Assembly (NCBI GenBank): GCA_020629415.1
Contig: JAHDDL010000004.1
Span: 79,362 to 143,361, forward strand
DNA: 64,000 nt
Reading direction: 5' to 3'
Source: Maribacter sp.
GTDB taxonomy: Bacteria; Bacteroidota; Bacteroidia; Flavobacteriales; Flavobacteriaceae
The position numbers were made by a program, and so were the translations under genes. Shown in pieces: positions 43,474-52,644 of this stretch. Positions within the stretch are counted from its first letter, which is position 1. Every line of letters starts with the position of its first letter. The notes under the pieces were generated by a model that had not been told where the DNA came from, made no database searches, and saw only the letters and a program-made list of their open reading frames with translations.

Positions 43474-44481
43474 TTAGCAAAAGAAGAAATAATCTATAGC
43501 CGGCTTTAGTCTTAATTCATGGTAAAATGATTCAATTACAGATTGATCATCTTCATTTGCTACGGTAATAATGGTCTTGGATTTTTTAATGTTTTCCAGT
43601 TCTGAGTAGTGCTTAAGCAGTACCCCATAAATGTCTTTTCCTATTTTCTTTTCATTATCACATACCCAATAAAATGGAATATTTTTCTCTACAAGTGTAC
43701 TGGCTATGGCTTTTCCTTTTTTTCCTGCACCCCAAACTACCAAACTGTCCGTAGGTTTATATTCAAGTTTTAAAAAATAATGCAACTTAATATCCAAAAA
43801 ATAATTTTGTGCATAATGTTCGCTGGTGCGTGATGTTCTATTGTCATAATCTCGCCAATAGTGTAGGGTAGTGGTGCAGGGAATGCATTTTAATCCTTTT
43901 TCATAAAAACGAAAGGCAAGGTCATAATCTTCAGGATATCTATTGGGATTAAATGCATTACTAGCCTCAAAATCTTCCTTAAGGACCATCCAGCAGGGAG
44001 AGGGTATAACACATTCTTTATATATCTCTTTAAAATTATCGCCGGTAGCGGTCAGTTTGTTCAACCATTTCTCGTAACGATCGTAGCCATCGTTTACGCC
44101 TGTTTTTGAAAAATACTTGACTTTTCCTATCGCAAGATATCCTTTACCGTGTTCAATAAGTGAATTTACCATTGTTTCAATGCGTTTGGGGGACATGCAA
44201 TCATCCGCATCCATTCTTGAAATAAAACGGCCGTTACTATTATTGTATGCTTTTCTAAGTGCTGTTATAATGCCCGATTCTTTATTGGAAAGAATTTTGA
44301 ACCTACTATCGCTAACTGCAAATTTGTTGGCAATTTGTAGACTATTATCACTTGAATTATCATTTACTGCAATTACTTCCCAATTTGAATAGGTCTGTTT
44401 TTGGATGGATTTAAGGCATTCTTTAAGATATTGATCGACATTTTTAAAGGGGATAAGTATACTTACAAGCGGATTTGTCAT
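43474..44481 (-). CDS. Family 2 glycosyltransferase with C-terminal Rossmann-like domain
   Basis: 335 residues. The GT-A domain (1-230) begins VSILIPFKNVDQYLKECLKSI and has the DADD motif (SRMDADDCMSP) for the nucleotide-sugar metal, and the NRYPEDYDLAFRF acidic motif. From about 245 a second part, SLVVWGAGKKGKAIASTL, looks like a glycine-rich dinucleotide- or nucleotide-binding beta-alpha-beta unit, continuing to the C-terminus (DYFFFC). It acts in the cytoplasm on surface glycans; the role of the extra domain is unknown. Confidence 0.85.
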   Translation of the reverse strand: MTNPLVSILIPFKNVDQYLKECLKSIQKQTYSNWEVIAVNDNSSDNSLQIANKFAVSDSRFKILSNKESGIITALRKAYNNSNGRFISRMDADDCMSPKRIETMVNSLIEHGKGYLAIGKVKYFSKTGVNDGYDRYEKWLNKLTATGDNFKEIYKECVIPSPCWMVLKEDFEASNAFNPNRYPEDYDLAFRFYEKGLKCIPCTTTLHYWRDYDNRTSRTSEHYAQNYFLDIKLHYFLKLEYKPTDSLVVWGAGKKGKAIASTLVEKNIPFYWVCDNEKKIGKDIYGVLLKHYSELENIKKSKTIITVANEDDQSVIESFYHELRLKPAIDYFFFC

Positions 44482-44596
44482 CGTGGCAAGGTAATAAATA
44501 ACTGAAATTCAACCTTTTCATTTCTATGAAAAAAGTTTAAAAGAACAGAGATAAAAAATAATTCATAAAAGACTTTATTAGATAAGAAAACCTTTA

Positions 44597-44604
44597 TATA
44601 TTTG
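44597..44604 (+). promoter_or_regulatory. -7 promoter element of the tRNA-Ser gene
   Basis: TATATTTG fits TAnnTTTG and lies 35 bp upstream of the tRNA. Confidence 0.45.
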
Positions 44605-44639
44605 CACCCGCATTCAGGGAATACCTGATGAGGCACTCA

Positions 44640-44724
44640 GGAGAAATGGCAGAGTGGTCGAATGCGGCAGTCTTGAAAACTGTTGAGGGTCACACCTCCG
44701 GGGGTTCGAATCCCTCTTTCTCCG
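44640..44724 (+). tRNA. tRNA-Ser(UGA)
   Basis: 85 nt. Acceptor arms GGAGAAA and TTTCTCC pair; the anticodon stem-loop GCAGT-CTTGAAA-ACTGT gives anticodon TGA, reading UCA and related serine codons. The long variable arm (about GAGGGTCACACCTCC) and the T-arm GGGGGTTCGAATCCC confirm a serine-type tRNA. No CCA is encoded. Terminator follows. Confidence 0.97.
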
Positions 44725-44733
44725 CTTAGAGTT

Positions 44734-44765
44734 AAGCTCAATATCTATCTGATATTGAGCTTTTT
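44734..44765 (+). terminator. Terminator after tRNA-Ser
   Basis: AAGCTCAATATC / GATATTGAGCTT stem with TATCT-type loop and a T tract, 10 bp after the tRNA. Confidence 0.88.
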
Positions 44766-45006
44766 CTTTTTACGTACGTTATTAGTATGTTTTTATAAGA
44801 ACGCAAAAAGAAATAGTTTATAAATATGCAAGAGTAGATTTTAACTTTATTGGCAACTCTTTTGGTTAAGCTAAGCCCATATTCAATGCCTGCTATAACC
44901 TTTTATTTTATCAATTATAAGCCTCATTCACTCCCCAGCTCTGCCTTTTATTGGTTTTTTTTAATAGGATTGTATTATATTTAAACGATCAAAAGCAATT
45001 GGGCCT
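44766..45006. other. Gene-free stretch before the GAF kinase
   Basis: No coding frame or repeat of note. It leads to the kinase promoter; I see nothing else. Confidence 0.4.
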
Positions 45007-45014
45007 TATATTTG
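45007..45014 (+). promoter_or_regulatory. -7 promoter element of the GAF histidine kinase
   Basis: TATATTTG matches TAnnTTTG, 32 bp before the ATG at 45047. Confidence 0.45.
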
Positions 45015-45046
45015 TTGCTTTTAAAACCACCTCTTCTTAATAGTCT

Positions 45047-46384
45047 ATGACAAAAGCCAAAGTTCATAATAGGGAAAAAGAACGATTGACTCTTCTTAAT
45101 TCTTATTCAATTTTAGATACCTTACCAGAGAAAGATTATGATAATCTAACCAAACTTGCGGCAGAAATTTGTCAAACACCCATTTCTTTAATTACGTTGC
45201 TTGATGATAAAAGACAATGGTTTAAATCTCACTACGGGCTTGGTGTTTCTGAAACGCCCATAGAAGATGCCTTTTGTGCTCATGCCATTACTGGTGATGA
45301 TCCTATTTTTACTGTTGAAAACGCACGGGAAGATGAACGGTTTCATGACAACCCATTGGTCACCGGTGATCCTAATATTGTTTTTTATGCAGGTATACCT
45401 TTAAAAACTACAAACGGCCTTCCCCTAGGTACTTTATGTGTCATTGATAGCAAACCAAAGAAATTAACCCCTAGTCAGAAAGAATCACTAAATATATTGT
45501 CTGAACAGGTAATTAATTTATTAGAGCTTAGAAAGAATAAATTAGAGCTTGAACGTGCCCATAAAAAGCTAAAAAAATTCTCTAAAAAATTAGAGAAAAA
45601 GGTTTTTCTGCGTACAAATCAATTGGAAATCAAGACGATAAAGTTAGAATTGATGATCAATGATTTAGAGTCTTTCAACCATATCTGCAGTCATGATCTA
45701 CAGGAGCCTTTACGTAAAATTCAAATGTTCATTTCCCAAATCAGTGACAATGAGTTTGATAATCTTTCTGATACCGGTAAACATAAACTAGAAAGAATTG
45801 ATCGCTCTGCGGCTCGTATGAGAAACCTTATACAAGATTTATTGACGTATGGCGCTACCGAGACTATTGATAATAGTTTGACAACGGTTTCGTTAAAAAA
45901 GCTGGTTTTAGATGTAAAAGACGTATTGAGCGAAGAACTTAAGCAGTATAAAACTACACTAAGAATTCCAAAAGATTGCGAAATTACGGTTAGGCCAATA
46001 CAGTTTAAACAATTGCTGTTCAATCTGTTCACCAACGCTATTAAGTTTACCAAAGAAGAAGATAAACCGGTTATAAAAGTAACTGGAAAAATTGTACAAG
46101 GTGCAGATTATCCAAAGTTGCAGTTAGTTGAAGATACGCGTTATTCCAAAATCGTAGTAACAGATAATGGTATTGGTTTTGATCAAAAATATGAAAACAA
46201 GGTTTTTGAAATTTTTCAACGTTTACATAGCGATGAAGAATATCAAGGTACCGGTATTGGTCTGGCCATTGTAAAACGTATTGTTACCACGCACAAAGGG
46301 CAAATTAGGGTAGAAAGTTCTTTGGGCAACGGTACCGTCTTTGAAATTTTTATTCCCCTTGCTGATCAAACAGTCTTAAAATAA
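45047..46384 (+). CDS. Soluble GAF-domain sensor histidine kinase
   Basis: 445 residues and no transmembrane helix. A GAF domain spans about 20-165 ([43 protein letters not shown]). A basic coiled coil (165-210) links to the HisKA domain with phospho-acceptor H216 in [11 protein letters not shown]. The ATPase domain shows the N box [11 protein letters not shown]1 DNGIGFD and G2 [12 protein letters not shown]. It should sense a cytoplasmic small molecule or redox cue. No response-regulator gene is adjacent, so it is an orphan. The last 19 bp overlap the converging adenosine deaminase gene. Confidence 0.93.
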   Translation: MTKAKVHNREKERLTLLNSYSILDTLPEKDYDNLTKLAAEICQTPISLITLLDDKRQWFKSHYGLGVSETPIEDAFCAHAITGDDPIFTVENAREDERFHDNPLVTGDPNIVFYAGIPLKTTNGLPLGTLCVIDSKPKKLTPSQKESLNILSEQVINLLELRKNKLELERAHKKLKKFSKKLEKKVFLRTNQLEIKTIKLELMINDLESFNHICSHDLQEPLRKIQMFISQISDNEFDNLSDTGKHKLERIDRSAARMRNLIQDLLTYGATETIDNSLTTVSLKKLVLDVKDVLSEELKQYKTTLRIPKDCEITVRPIQFKQLLFNLFTNAIKFTKEEDKPVIKVTGKIVQGADYPKLQLVEDTRYSKIVVTDNGIGFDQKYENKVFEIFQRLHSDEEYQGTGIGLAIVKRIVTTHKGQIRVESSLGNGTVFEIFIPLADQTVLK

Positions 46385-47385
46385 TCTTTTACTTCTTGAA
46401 TATAGTTTGCTTTGGATGCGTCATTTAGCCAACTAGCTTCAAATGCATTGATAGCCAATTGCTCTATTTGCTTTAAACTTAAATTGAGTGCTTTTGCCGT
46501 TTGAAAGTAGTTCTCGTTCATGTATCCACCAAAATACGCAGGATCATCTGAATGAATGGTAGCAACAATCCCCTTGTCCAACATTTTGCCAACCGGGTGC
46601 TCATCCATCTTCTGAATTACTTTTAAGGCAACATTACTGGTAGGGCATAGGGTCAACGCAATTTTATCATTCACCAATCTTTTTATCAAAGCTTCGTCCG
46701 TTAGACAACGATTACCATGGTCAATGCGCACTACATTTAAAATATCCAAAGCCTCCCAGATATATTCTGCAGGACCTTCTTCGCCTGCATGTGCCACTAG
46801 TTTGTATCCATGTTCTGCAGATGCTTTATATACTTTTTTAAACTTACTTGGCGGATTTCCCATTTCCGAGGAATCTAAACCAACACCATCAATTATGTCT
46901 TTAAATGGTAATGATTCTTCTAAGGTCTTAAAAGCAGCCTCTTCACTTAAATGACGCAAATAGCTCATTATAAGTTTATAAGAAATATTAAGCTCGTTTT
47001 TGCCCTTTTCCAAGGCACGATGAATTCCATTAATGACCACATCAAAACTTACTCCACGATCTGTATGTGTTTGTGGGTCAAAAAATACTTCTACATGTTT
47101 TACGTTTTCATTGTGAACTTTGGTTAAATATGCCCATGTAAGATCAAAGAAATCTTGCTCGTGCAACAATACTTGTGCGCCTGCATAGTAGATGTCTAAA
47201 AACTCTTGTAAATTGTTGAATTTGTAAGCTTCTTTTACAGACTCAATGGAATCATAGGGTAAGTTGATGTTGTTTCTTTTTGCAATCTCGAACATCAACT
47301 CTGGTTCAAAACTACCTTCTAAATGTAAATGTAGTTCCGCTTTTGGTATACCTTGGATAATAGTTTGAAGTTTTGATGATTCCAT
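46366..47385 (-). CDS. add: Adenosine deaminase
   Basis: 339 residues, the usual size. Zinc ligands are in [10 protein letters not shown] (H19 and H21); HAGEEG and [10 protein letters not shown] hold the remaining catalytic His, Glu and Asp; RIDHGNR is also typical. The enzyme converts adenosine to inosine in purine salvage in the cytoplasm. Some relatives act on adenine, but the TSNVALK segment and length fit adenosine deaminase. Its 3' end overlaps the histidine kinase gene by 19 bp on the other strand. Confidence 0.92.
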   Translation of the reverse strand: MESSKLQTIIQGIPKAELHLHLEGSFEPELMFEIAKRNNINLPYDSIESVKEAYKFNNLQEFLDIYYAGAQVLLHEQDFFDLTWAYLTKVHNENVKHVEVFFDPQTHTDRGVSFDVVINGIHRALEKGKNELNISYKLIMSYLRHLSEEAAFKTLEESLPFKDIIDGVGLDSSEMGNPPSKFKKVYKASAEHGYKLVAHAGEEGPAEYIWEALDILNVVRIDHGNRCLTDEALIKRLVNDKIALTLCPTSNVALKVIQKMDEHPVGKMLDKGIVATIHSDDPAYFGGYMNENYFQTAKALNLSLKQIEQLAINAFEASWLNDASKANYIQEVKDYFKTV

Positions 47386-47542
47386 TTAAGAGAGATTTTG
47401 CTTTTTTTTTGGTAGGTAGGTCTATATATTTTTGATAAACTTACTTATTAAACCTGGATATTAAAGAACGATAAATATTTTAAGGATAAAATTAAAGTAA
47501 ATACATTATTTTCTATCTGATGACTTGTACCAGATATTAGAA

Positions 47543-47926
47543 TTACAAGACATACTTGTTAAAAATATCTTCCAGCTCTTTTTCAGGATCTGTACTTAGT
47601 CCTGATCTGGTGGTAGAGCTTTGTATAACGGTGCTTCTGCAAGCTGTTAACCATCCAAATCGATCTGGTAGGTCTAATTTACCTATAGGACCGCCAGCAT
47701 TATTACCCTCACATATTAGCTTCCATGCCTTTAAATATTCGTTTAATATCTCGTATTCTATTTCTGGAGAAAAAGCTTTTAATTTTTTCTCGTCAATATG
47801 ATATTTAATATCAAGAAATTTTGTTCGTTTACAGAATAAAATCACCCCAGCATTAAAGAACTCTTCTCTTTCTACCTTCGGCACTATTCTAACTATGGCA
47901 AACTTAAATGTATGTCTATCTTGCAT
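47543..47926 (-). CDS. DUF3037 protein partnered with a HipA-like kinase
   Basis: 127 residues, soluble. It starts HTFKFAIVRIVPKVEREEFFNAGVILFC, the DUF3037 signature, and ends with a charged region RTKFLDIKYHIDEKK followed by SRSG-type DPEKELEDIF. Function unknown. The start overlaps the end of the HipA-like kinase gene by 11 bp, so the two are translated from one mRNA and probably act together. Confidence 0.85.
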   Translation of the reverse strand: MQDRHTFKFAIVRIVPKVEREEFFNAGVILFCKRTKFLDIKYHIDEKKLKAFSPEIEYEILNEYLKAWKLICEGNNAGGPIGKLDLPDRFGWLTACRSTVIQSSTTRSGLSTDPEKELEDIFNKYVL

Positions 47927-48695
47927 CTTCGGCTTCTTTTACTAATACATCTATCATTGATAGTTTAGTGTTTATAAATTGTATATAGGCAGCTCTTTTT
48001 TCATCCGCATTCAAAACGTCAGACTCGCTTGTTAGCCAATCTTCTGGTATATTTAAAACTATTTCAGTTACTTTTTCTAAGGTAATGTACTTTTTAATTT
48101 CTGCTGTTGCTTCAGAGAGGGCAGTTGCCTGTTGTAATAGTACGTGATCTTTTATAAACGGGAAGGTTCTTGATAAATGGTTTTCCCAGGTTTCCCAATT
48201 ATGATGAAAATAGAAACTGGCACCATTGTCTATGACCCATAACTCATTGTGCCAAAATAAGAGATTTGCATTTTTTGCCGTTCGATCTATATTGCTGATC
48301 AAGCTATCCAATACTACTACCTTAGATGCCGTCAATGCATCTGCCGTAGAAATTAATGGATCAAAAGTAATGGCGCCGGATAAAAAATGCAATCCAAGAT
48401 TTAACCCAACACTAAACTTTAATAAATCTTGAATTTCTTCATCTGGTTCTGTTTGTCTAAAGGAGTCCTCTAAATTCATAAATACCAGTTCAGGTACTTT
48501 TAAACCTATGGCACGTGCCAATTCTCCACCAATAAATTCTGCAATGAGCGATTTTTTTCCTTGGCCAGACCCTCTAAACTTCAGTACATATAAAAAATCA
48601 TCATTTGCTTTTACGATGGCCGGCATGGAGCCTCCTTCCCGTAAGGGCTGCAAATACTGAACAACATCTACTGTCCTAATATCAACTGTATTCAT
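47916..48695 (-). CDS. HipA-like kinase family protein
   Basis: 259 residues, shorter than HipA (about 440). It lacks the HipA N-terminal subdomain but retains the kinase core: YVLKFRGSGQGKKSL near the nucleotide site, the catalytic loop SNIDRTAKNANLL (D137, N142) and the metal-binding IDNG (D156). Relatives phosphorylate proteins or tRNA synthetases. Here it overlaps a DUF3037 gene by 11 bp. No HipB-like helix-turn-helix antitoxin is present, so it is not a standard hipBA module. Target unknown. Confidence 0.82.
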   Translation of the reverse strand: MNTVDIRTVDVVQYLQPLREGGSMPAIVKANDDFLYVLKFRGSGQGKKSLIAEFIGGELARAIGLKVPELVFMNLEDSFRQTEPDEEIQDLLKFSVGLNLGLHFLSGAITFDPLISTADALTASKVVVLDSLISNIDRTAKNANLLFWHNELWVIDNGASFYFHHNWETWENHLSRTFPFIKDHVLLQQATALSEATAEIKKYITLEKVTEIVLNIPEDWLTSESDVLNADEKRAAYIQFINTKLSMIDVLVKEAEDAR

Positions 48696-48739
48696 ATTGC
48701 TAAGATATAGTTTGTAACAATATCTATACCTCTGCTTAT

Positions 48740-49075
48740 CTAAATAACATTGATCACTTCTTCTAAAACATAATGGGTAACCCCAACAATAACAGCAATT
48801 ATAGAAATAATCAGAAATTTAAAAAGTACTGGTTTGCTATTACCTTTAGGTTTGTTATTTAGAAATACAACATCTAGCAAAATAAATATAACGGCAATAA
48901 TACAGCCAATGATTGTGCCAACCTGTACCAATGCCCATTCATATACCATACTTGACAACGAGAATTTAGTATGGTCTGATTCTGGTGCCGGTCCTAAAAC
49001 TATGCGCATGTGAAATAACCCTAAAAGTATAGCTACAACAAGCCAACCAAGGTAACTTAGTATTCGTTTGGTCAT
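48740..49075 (-). CDS. Small membrane protein, unknown
   Basis: 111 residues with three hydrophobic helices: ILSYLGWLVVAILLGLFHMRI near the N-terminus, VGTIIGCIIAVIFILLDVVFL in the middle and FLIISIIAVIVGVTHYVLEEV at the end. Family not recognised. Lies 44 bp upstream (in sequence) of the kinase gene and 32 bp after the lipoprotein gene on the same strand, likely co-transcribed. Confidence 0.65.
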   Translation of the reverse strand: MTKRILSYLGWLVVAILLGLFHMRIVLGPAPESDHTKFSLSSMVYEWALVQVGTIIGCIIAVIFILLDVVFLNNKPKGNSKPVLFKFLIISIIAVIVGVTHYVLEEVINVI

Positions 49076-49107
49076 ATCACTTGAATGTTACTAGACGTGC
49101 AATGGTA

Positions 49108-49779
49108 TTATTCTACTTTATTTTCTAACGGAGAAATCATAATATGTGCCCTGTGAGTACCAGGGTCCATGATCCAAGGGTGATTGGGAGCCGAGGGTGT
49201 TTCCGGTAAACCGATCGATTCAGATGTGGCAAAAGGGGTGTATATAACGTAACGTAGTTTAGCACCTTCAACTTGTGATGTTTCTGGGTCAAAGGTTGTA
49301 TTTGGACCGTAATAAATGTGCAAAGTAGAACCGGGAGTTATTTTTATTTTACCAGATTTTACTTCTGCTTCGCGTATAGCAAAAATTTCGTCTGAAGATT
49401 TGCCTTCGTTACGTAAGGTTCTTCCCCGTGCCATAAAAGGTTCTAGGTCTTTATGATAACACGCGGCATTGAAACCGTCTTTCTTTGGGTCGTCTGCAAG
49501 TATAATATACTCGCTGTCACCTTCCTTTAGCGTAACAAATTCACCTGCCATATTGTAACCGATAACTTTAGTATTTTCCCTACTATCTTTTGGTGCTGCC
49601 ATTAATGCCGTAGCAATTAAATCTTGATCACTTTCAATAGATTTTAAATTTGATTTTTTATCCGCAATTTCTTCGGTAGTCTCGGTTGAATTGTCAATTG
49701 AAGTCCCTTTGTTTTTATCTGAAGTATTACAAGATATTACAAGACCGCCAAGTAGTACTGTAGCTAGAAGTTTTTTCAT
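49108..49779 (-). CDS. Predicted lipoprotein, unknown function
   Basis: 223 residues. A lipoprotein signal ends at C17 (GGLVISCNTSD). The Ser/Thr/Glu-rich linker (20-45) is followed by a soluble domain with ALMAAPKDSRENTKVIGYN, ILADDPKKDGFNAACYHKDLEPFMARG and YYGPNTTFDPETSQ and PSAPNHPWIMDPGTHRAHIMI. Should be anchored in the outer membrane or inner membrane facing the periplasm. Not recognised; no known family motif. Confidence 0.7.
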   Translation of the reverse strand: MKKLLATVLLGGLVISCNTSDKNKGTSIDNSTETTEEIADKKSNLKSIESDQDLIATALMAAPKDSRENTKVIGYNMAGEFVTLKEGDSEYIILADDPKKDGFNAACYHKDLEPFMARGRTLRNEGKSSDEIFAIREAEVKSGKIKITPGSTLHIYYGPNTTFDPETSQVEGAKLRYVIYTPFATSESIGLPETPSAPNHPWIMDPGTHRAHIMISPLENKVE

Positions 49780-49872
49780 GATTTAAAGTTTTTTGTTCTT
49801 TCTGATACTAAAGAAAGTTCTTTTCTAAAGTTAGTTATTTTATTAACCTTCTGAACGTCAAAAGCTTTTAAA

Positions 49873-50325
49873 TTATGCACCAAATTTTTCTAACTGCATA
49901 TGTAAAATAGGGTAGGTTTTACCTGTAGCATCTAACTCTGACCTGCTTTGTGTTTTAAATTGATAATGTTCATAAAAACCTACAGCTTGTTCATTCTGTT
50001 CATTTACATCTACTTTGTCTATTTTCAAGTCTTTAATGGCATATTGTAATAACAATGCCCCAATACCTTGGCCCCTATAATCTGGATGTACGAACAACAT
50101 TTCAAGATTACTTTGGTCAACACCTAGAAAAGCTATGATTTCCTTATTGTGATTTCTATAAGCACGAAGATTTACGGCATCTAAATAGGTGTTTAAGATC
50201 AAAGGTTTAAAATACTGGATATCCTTTTCCTTTAAAAAATGATGTGTAGCTCTGACGGAAGCTTCCCAAACCTCTACAACTTGTGGGTATTCCCACTTTT
50301 GGATAAAATCAATTTTATTCTTCAC
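49873..50325 (-). CDS. GNAT family N-acetyltransferase
   Basis: 150 residues. The acetyl-CoA-binding loop is LFVHPDYRGQGIGALLLQYAI (R/Q-x-x-G-x-G/A pattern), with the AVGFYEHYQF motif closing the fold. It acetylates an unknown amine in the cytoplasm; relatives include YjaB/PhnO-like enzymes. Divergent or isolated from neighbours by more than 90 bp. Confidence 0.88.
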   Translation of the reverse strand: MKNKIDFIQKWEYPQVVEVWEASVRATHHFLKEKDIQYFKPLILNTYLDAVNLRAYRNHNKEIIAFLGVDQSNLEMLFVHPDYRGQGIGALLLQYAIKDLKIDKVDVNEQNEQAVGFYEHYQFKTQSRSELDATGKTYPILHMQLEKFGA

Positions 50326-50372
50326 AATTAAAAATAGAAAAACAGTTGATAATTTGTTTTAAGAAGTCATTA

Positions 50373-50975
50373 TTAATCATACAAACGTATAACTTCTCCG
50401 TTTCCTCTACCTTTTACACTACGTACATAACCATTTACTACTTTAGGCATAGGAATGGGGTTGTGCCCCGGAAAATAGTCTTTATACTTCTCATAGGCAT
50501 TTTCTACCATACCAGACGATACCACATTTACTCTGATCTCATTTTCCAATTCAAGGGCAACCGCTTGTACAAAGCTATGAATACCACCGTTTACCATAGC
50601 TGCACTAGTGGTTTTTACTACGGGATCATCGGCTAAAATACCGGTAGTTAACGTGATGGAGCCTTTTTTGTTTAAATAATGTTGTCCTATGCGAACCAAA
50701 TTTACTTGCCCCATTAGTTTGCTTCTTAAACCTATATAATAATCTTCTTCCGTTAGGTTGTTGAAATTGTCCCATTTTGCCTCTCCGGCAATACAGATGA
50801 TGGCATCTAATTTTCCTGTTTTTTCAAACATGGATGAAATGGAGCTGCTGTCTGCAATATCTACTGTGACATCACCGGTTGTACGGCCAGCAATAATAAC
50901 TTCATTATCATTTTTAAAGTGAGAAACTACGGTTTTACCAATAGTTCCGTTGCCTCCTATTATTAAAATTTTCAT
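50373..50975 (-). CDS. Short-chain dehydrogenase/reductase
   Basis: 200 residues. N-terminal NAD(P)-binding GGNGTIGKTVVSHF and the middle SITLTTGILAD with A-A-M-V-N-G-G. The usual YxxxK is replaced: the active segment reads KTTSAAMVNGGIHSFV, so the catalytic Tyr/Lys pair is absent. This sub-group is common and may bind a nucleotide without classic dehydrogenation. Function unknown. Followed by a terminator. Confidence 0.82.
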   Translation of the reverse strand: MKILIIGGNGTIGKTVVSHFKNDNEVIIAGRTTGDVTVDIADSSSISSMFEKTGKLDAIICIAGEAKWDNFNNLTEEDYYIGLRSKLMGQVNLVRIGQHYLNKKGSITLTTGILADDPVVKTTSAAMVNGGIHSFVQAVALELENEIRVNVVSSGMVENAYEKYKDYFPGHNPIPMPKVVNGYVRSVKGRGNGEVIRLYD

Positions 50976-51154
50976 GTTGTTTTATTTAAAGGTTACTACT
51001 GATCTAAGAAAGATGCAAGCTAAATGCAAATGACTTTTGTAAGGTTAAGTTAATAACTTAAGGGGATGTTTTCTTTCTTGACCCATAATATTGTAGGTTA
51101 ATTTAATGGCTTAATTTTTAAAGAAAAAATACATTTCGTTAAGATATACTAAAA

Positions 51155-51193
51155 ACAAAGCGGCTAGGGTATTACCCATAGCCGCTTTGTTTT
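51155..51193. terminator. Terminator for the hydrolase operon
   Basis: ACAAAGCGGCTA / TAGCCGCTTTGT stem with a GGGTATTACCC inner hairpin, T tract on the plus strand and A tract on the other; separates the SDR gene from the hydrolase gene. Confidence 0.85.
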
Positions 51194-51208
51194 GTAAACC
51201 GATATTAT

Positions 51209-52186
51209 TTATCGTACGTTTTTATTTAAGAATGACCTCATTTTCTCTATAATGTCATTGCCGTCTTCTTCCAGTGCAAAGTGTCCGGTATCATAAATGT
51301 TGTAGTCTATATTTTTTACATCTTTTTTAAAGGCTTGGGCACCACTTTCAGGAAAGAAAGCATCATTTTTACCCCATACGATCAATAGTGGAGGTTGGTT
51401 GTCGCGTAAATACTGTTGCCATTTAGGGTATAGTTTTACATTATTTTGATAATCATAAAACAGATCTAGGTTTACGGCATGTGCATTTGGTCTAGACAGT
51501 CTTAAGAAATCTAAATGCCAGGTGTCCGGATTCACGTTTTCTGGGTTTCTAGTGCCGTGCGTGTACTGCCATTCTAACCCTTCCAATGAAAAAGATGGTA
51601 ATAAGGCCTTTTCGGTTTCCTTGTTTCTATTGGACCAAAATTCCATAGTAGTTTTCCAGGCTTGTCCTAGACCTTCTTCGTAGGCATTTCCGTTTTGATT
51701 GACTATTGCAGTTATTCTATCCGGATGTGCGGTTGCTATTCTAAATCCAATTGGGGCACCATAGTCTTGAATCATAATAGCATACTTATCTATAGCTTTA
51801 GATTCTAAAAAAGAATTGATTGTTTCAGCTATATGGTCAAATGTATATTGATAATCATTCTGAGAAGGAAAATCACTGTTTCCAAAACCAGGATAATCCG
51901 GTGCTATTAAATGAAACTCATTAGAAAGTTGATTTAAGACTTTTCTATATTGGTGCGATGAAGAAGGAAAACCATGTAATAATACAATAGTGGGGTTACT
52001 TGGATCACCAGCCTCTCTATTGGCAATGTTTATTCCCTTTACATTTTCTTTTTTATACTGTATTGTGTTCATTGTTTTTGTGTTTTTTATGATTGAGGAT
52101 TCTTTGTTTTTTTGTGTGGTGTTTTGTTGTTGACATGATGTTGTTAGTGTCAATGCCAAGATGCATATAAGGTTAATTGTTCTCAT
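51209..52186 (-). CDS. Lipoprotein alpha/beta hydrolase with Asp nucleophile (dehalogenase/epoxide-hydrolase type)
   Basis: 325 residues. A lipoprotein signal ends at C18 (TLTTSCQQQ). The alpha/beta-hydrolase domain has the oxyanion HGFPSSSHQY, the nucleophile elbow IQDYGAPIG with Asp D140 instead of Ser, the acid in WGKNDAFF and the His in TGHFALEED. An Asp nucleophile is the rule in haloalkane dehalogenases and epoxide hydrolases. It lies directly after the NTF2-like gene, with no gap, and both follow a TetR-type operator. Substrate unknown. Confidence 0.87.
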   Translation of the reverse strand: MRTINLICILALTLTTSCQQQNTTQKNKESSIIKNTKTMNTIQYKKENVKGINIANREAGDPSNPTIVLLHGFPSSSHQYRKVLNQLSNEFHLIAPDYPGFGNSDFPSQNDYQYTFDHIAETINSFLESKAIDKYAIMIQDYGAPIGFRIATAHPDRITAIVNQNGNAYEEGLGQAWKTTMEFWSNRNKETEKALLPSFSLEGLEWQYTHGTRNPENVNPDTWHLDFLRLSRPNAHAVNLDLFYDYQNNVKLYPKWQQYLRDNQPPLLIVWGKNDAFFPESGAQAFKKDVKNIDYNIYDTGHFALEEDGNDIIEKMRSFLNKNVR

Positions 52187-52594
52187 TTATAATGTTCTTT
52201 CGTTTTCTTTAATTGTTAAATCATTAATACTTGCATATCTTTTTTGCATTAATCCATTTTCGTCAAATTCCCAGTTTTCATTACCGTAAGCACGATACCA
52301 TTGTCCTTCTTGATTTTGATATTCATATTCAAATCTTACGGCTATTCGGTTACCATGATAGCTCCATAGCTCTTTTTTTAGCTTGTAATTTTGTTCATTG
52401 GTCCATTTGTGTTCTAAAAATTGTTGCACTTCATTTCTACCATTAATGAACTGGCTTCTATTGCGCCACTCAGTGTCAACGGTATAAGCCATGGAAACCT
52501 TTATAGGGTCTTTGCTGTTCCAGGCATCCTCTGCCAATTGTACTTTTTGTTTTGCTGTTTCTTCTGTAAAAGGGGGTAATGGGTACTTTTTCAT
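52187..52594 (-). CDS. NTF2-like protein, DUF1348
   Basis: 135 residues. Starts [52 protein letters not shown] and the C-terminal [23 protein letters not shown] are family hallmarks of DUF1348 (PF07080). The NTF2 fold is a small cone that often binds hydrophobic ligands. Its stop is adjacent to the hydrolase start, and the operator at 52608-52625 lies 14 bp before its start, so the pair is probably the regulated target of the TetR gene. Confidence 0.88.
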   Translation of the reverse strand: MKKYPLPPFTEETAKQKVQLAEDAWNSKDPIKVSMAYTVDTEWRNRSQFINGRNEVQQFLEHKWTNEQNYKLKKELWSYHGNRIAVRFEYEYQNQEGQWYRAYGNENWEFDENGLMQKRYASINDLTIKENERTL

Positions 52595-52607
52595 AGTTTA
52601 GAATTTA

Positions 52608-52625
52608 TTACCGAACATTCGGTAA
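52608..52625. promoter_or_regulatory. TetR-type operator upstream of the NTF2-like/hydrolase operon
   Basis: TTACCGAA-CA-TTCGGTAA: perfect 8-bp arms around two bases. A close copy sits upstream of the tetR gene. It begins 14 bp before the NTF2-like start. Confidence 0.75.
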
Positions 52626-52644
52626 AAAATAGTATTAAATTTTT

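Noticed and set aside
48740..49779. Defence island around the HipA-like gene
   Set aside because: The neighbours are small envelope and housekeeping genes; there is no integrase or known defence gene.
50373..50975. Calling the SDR a normal catalytic dehydrogenase
   Set aside because: The YxxxK pair is not present, so catalysis of the classic type cannot be claimed.
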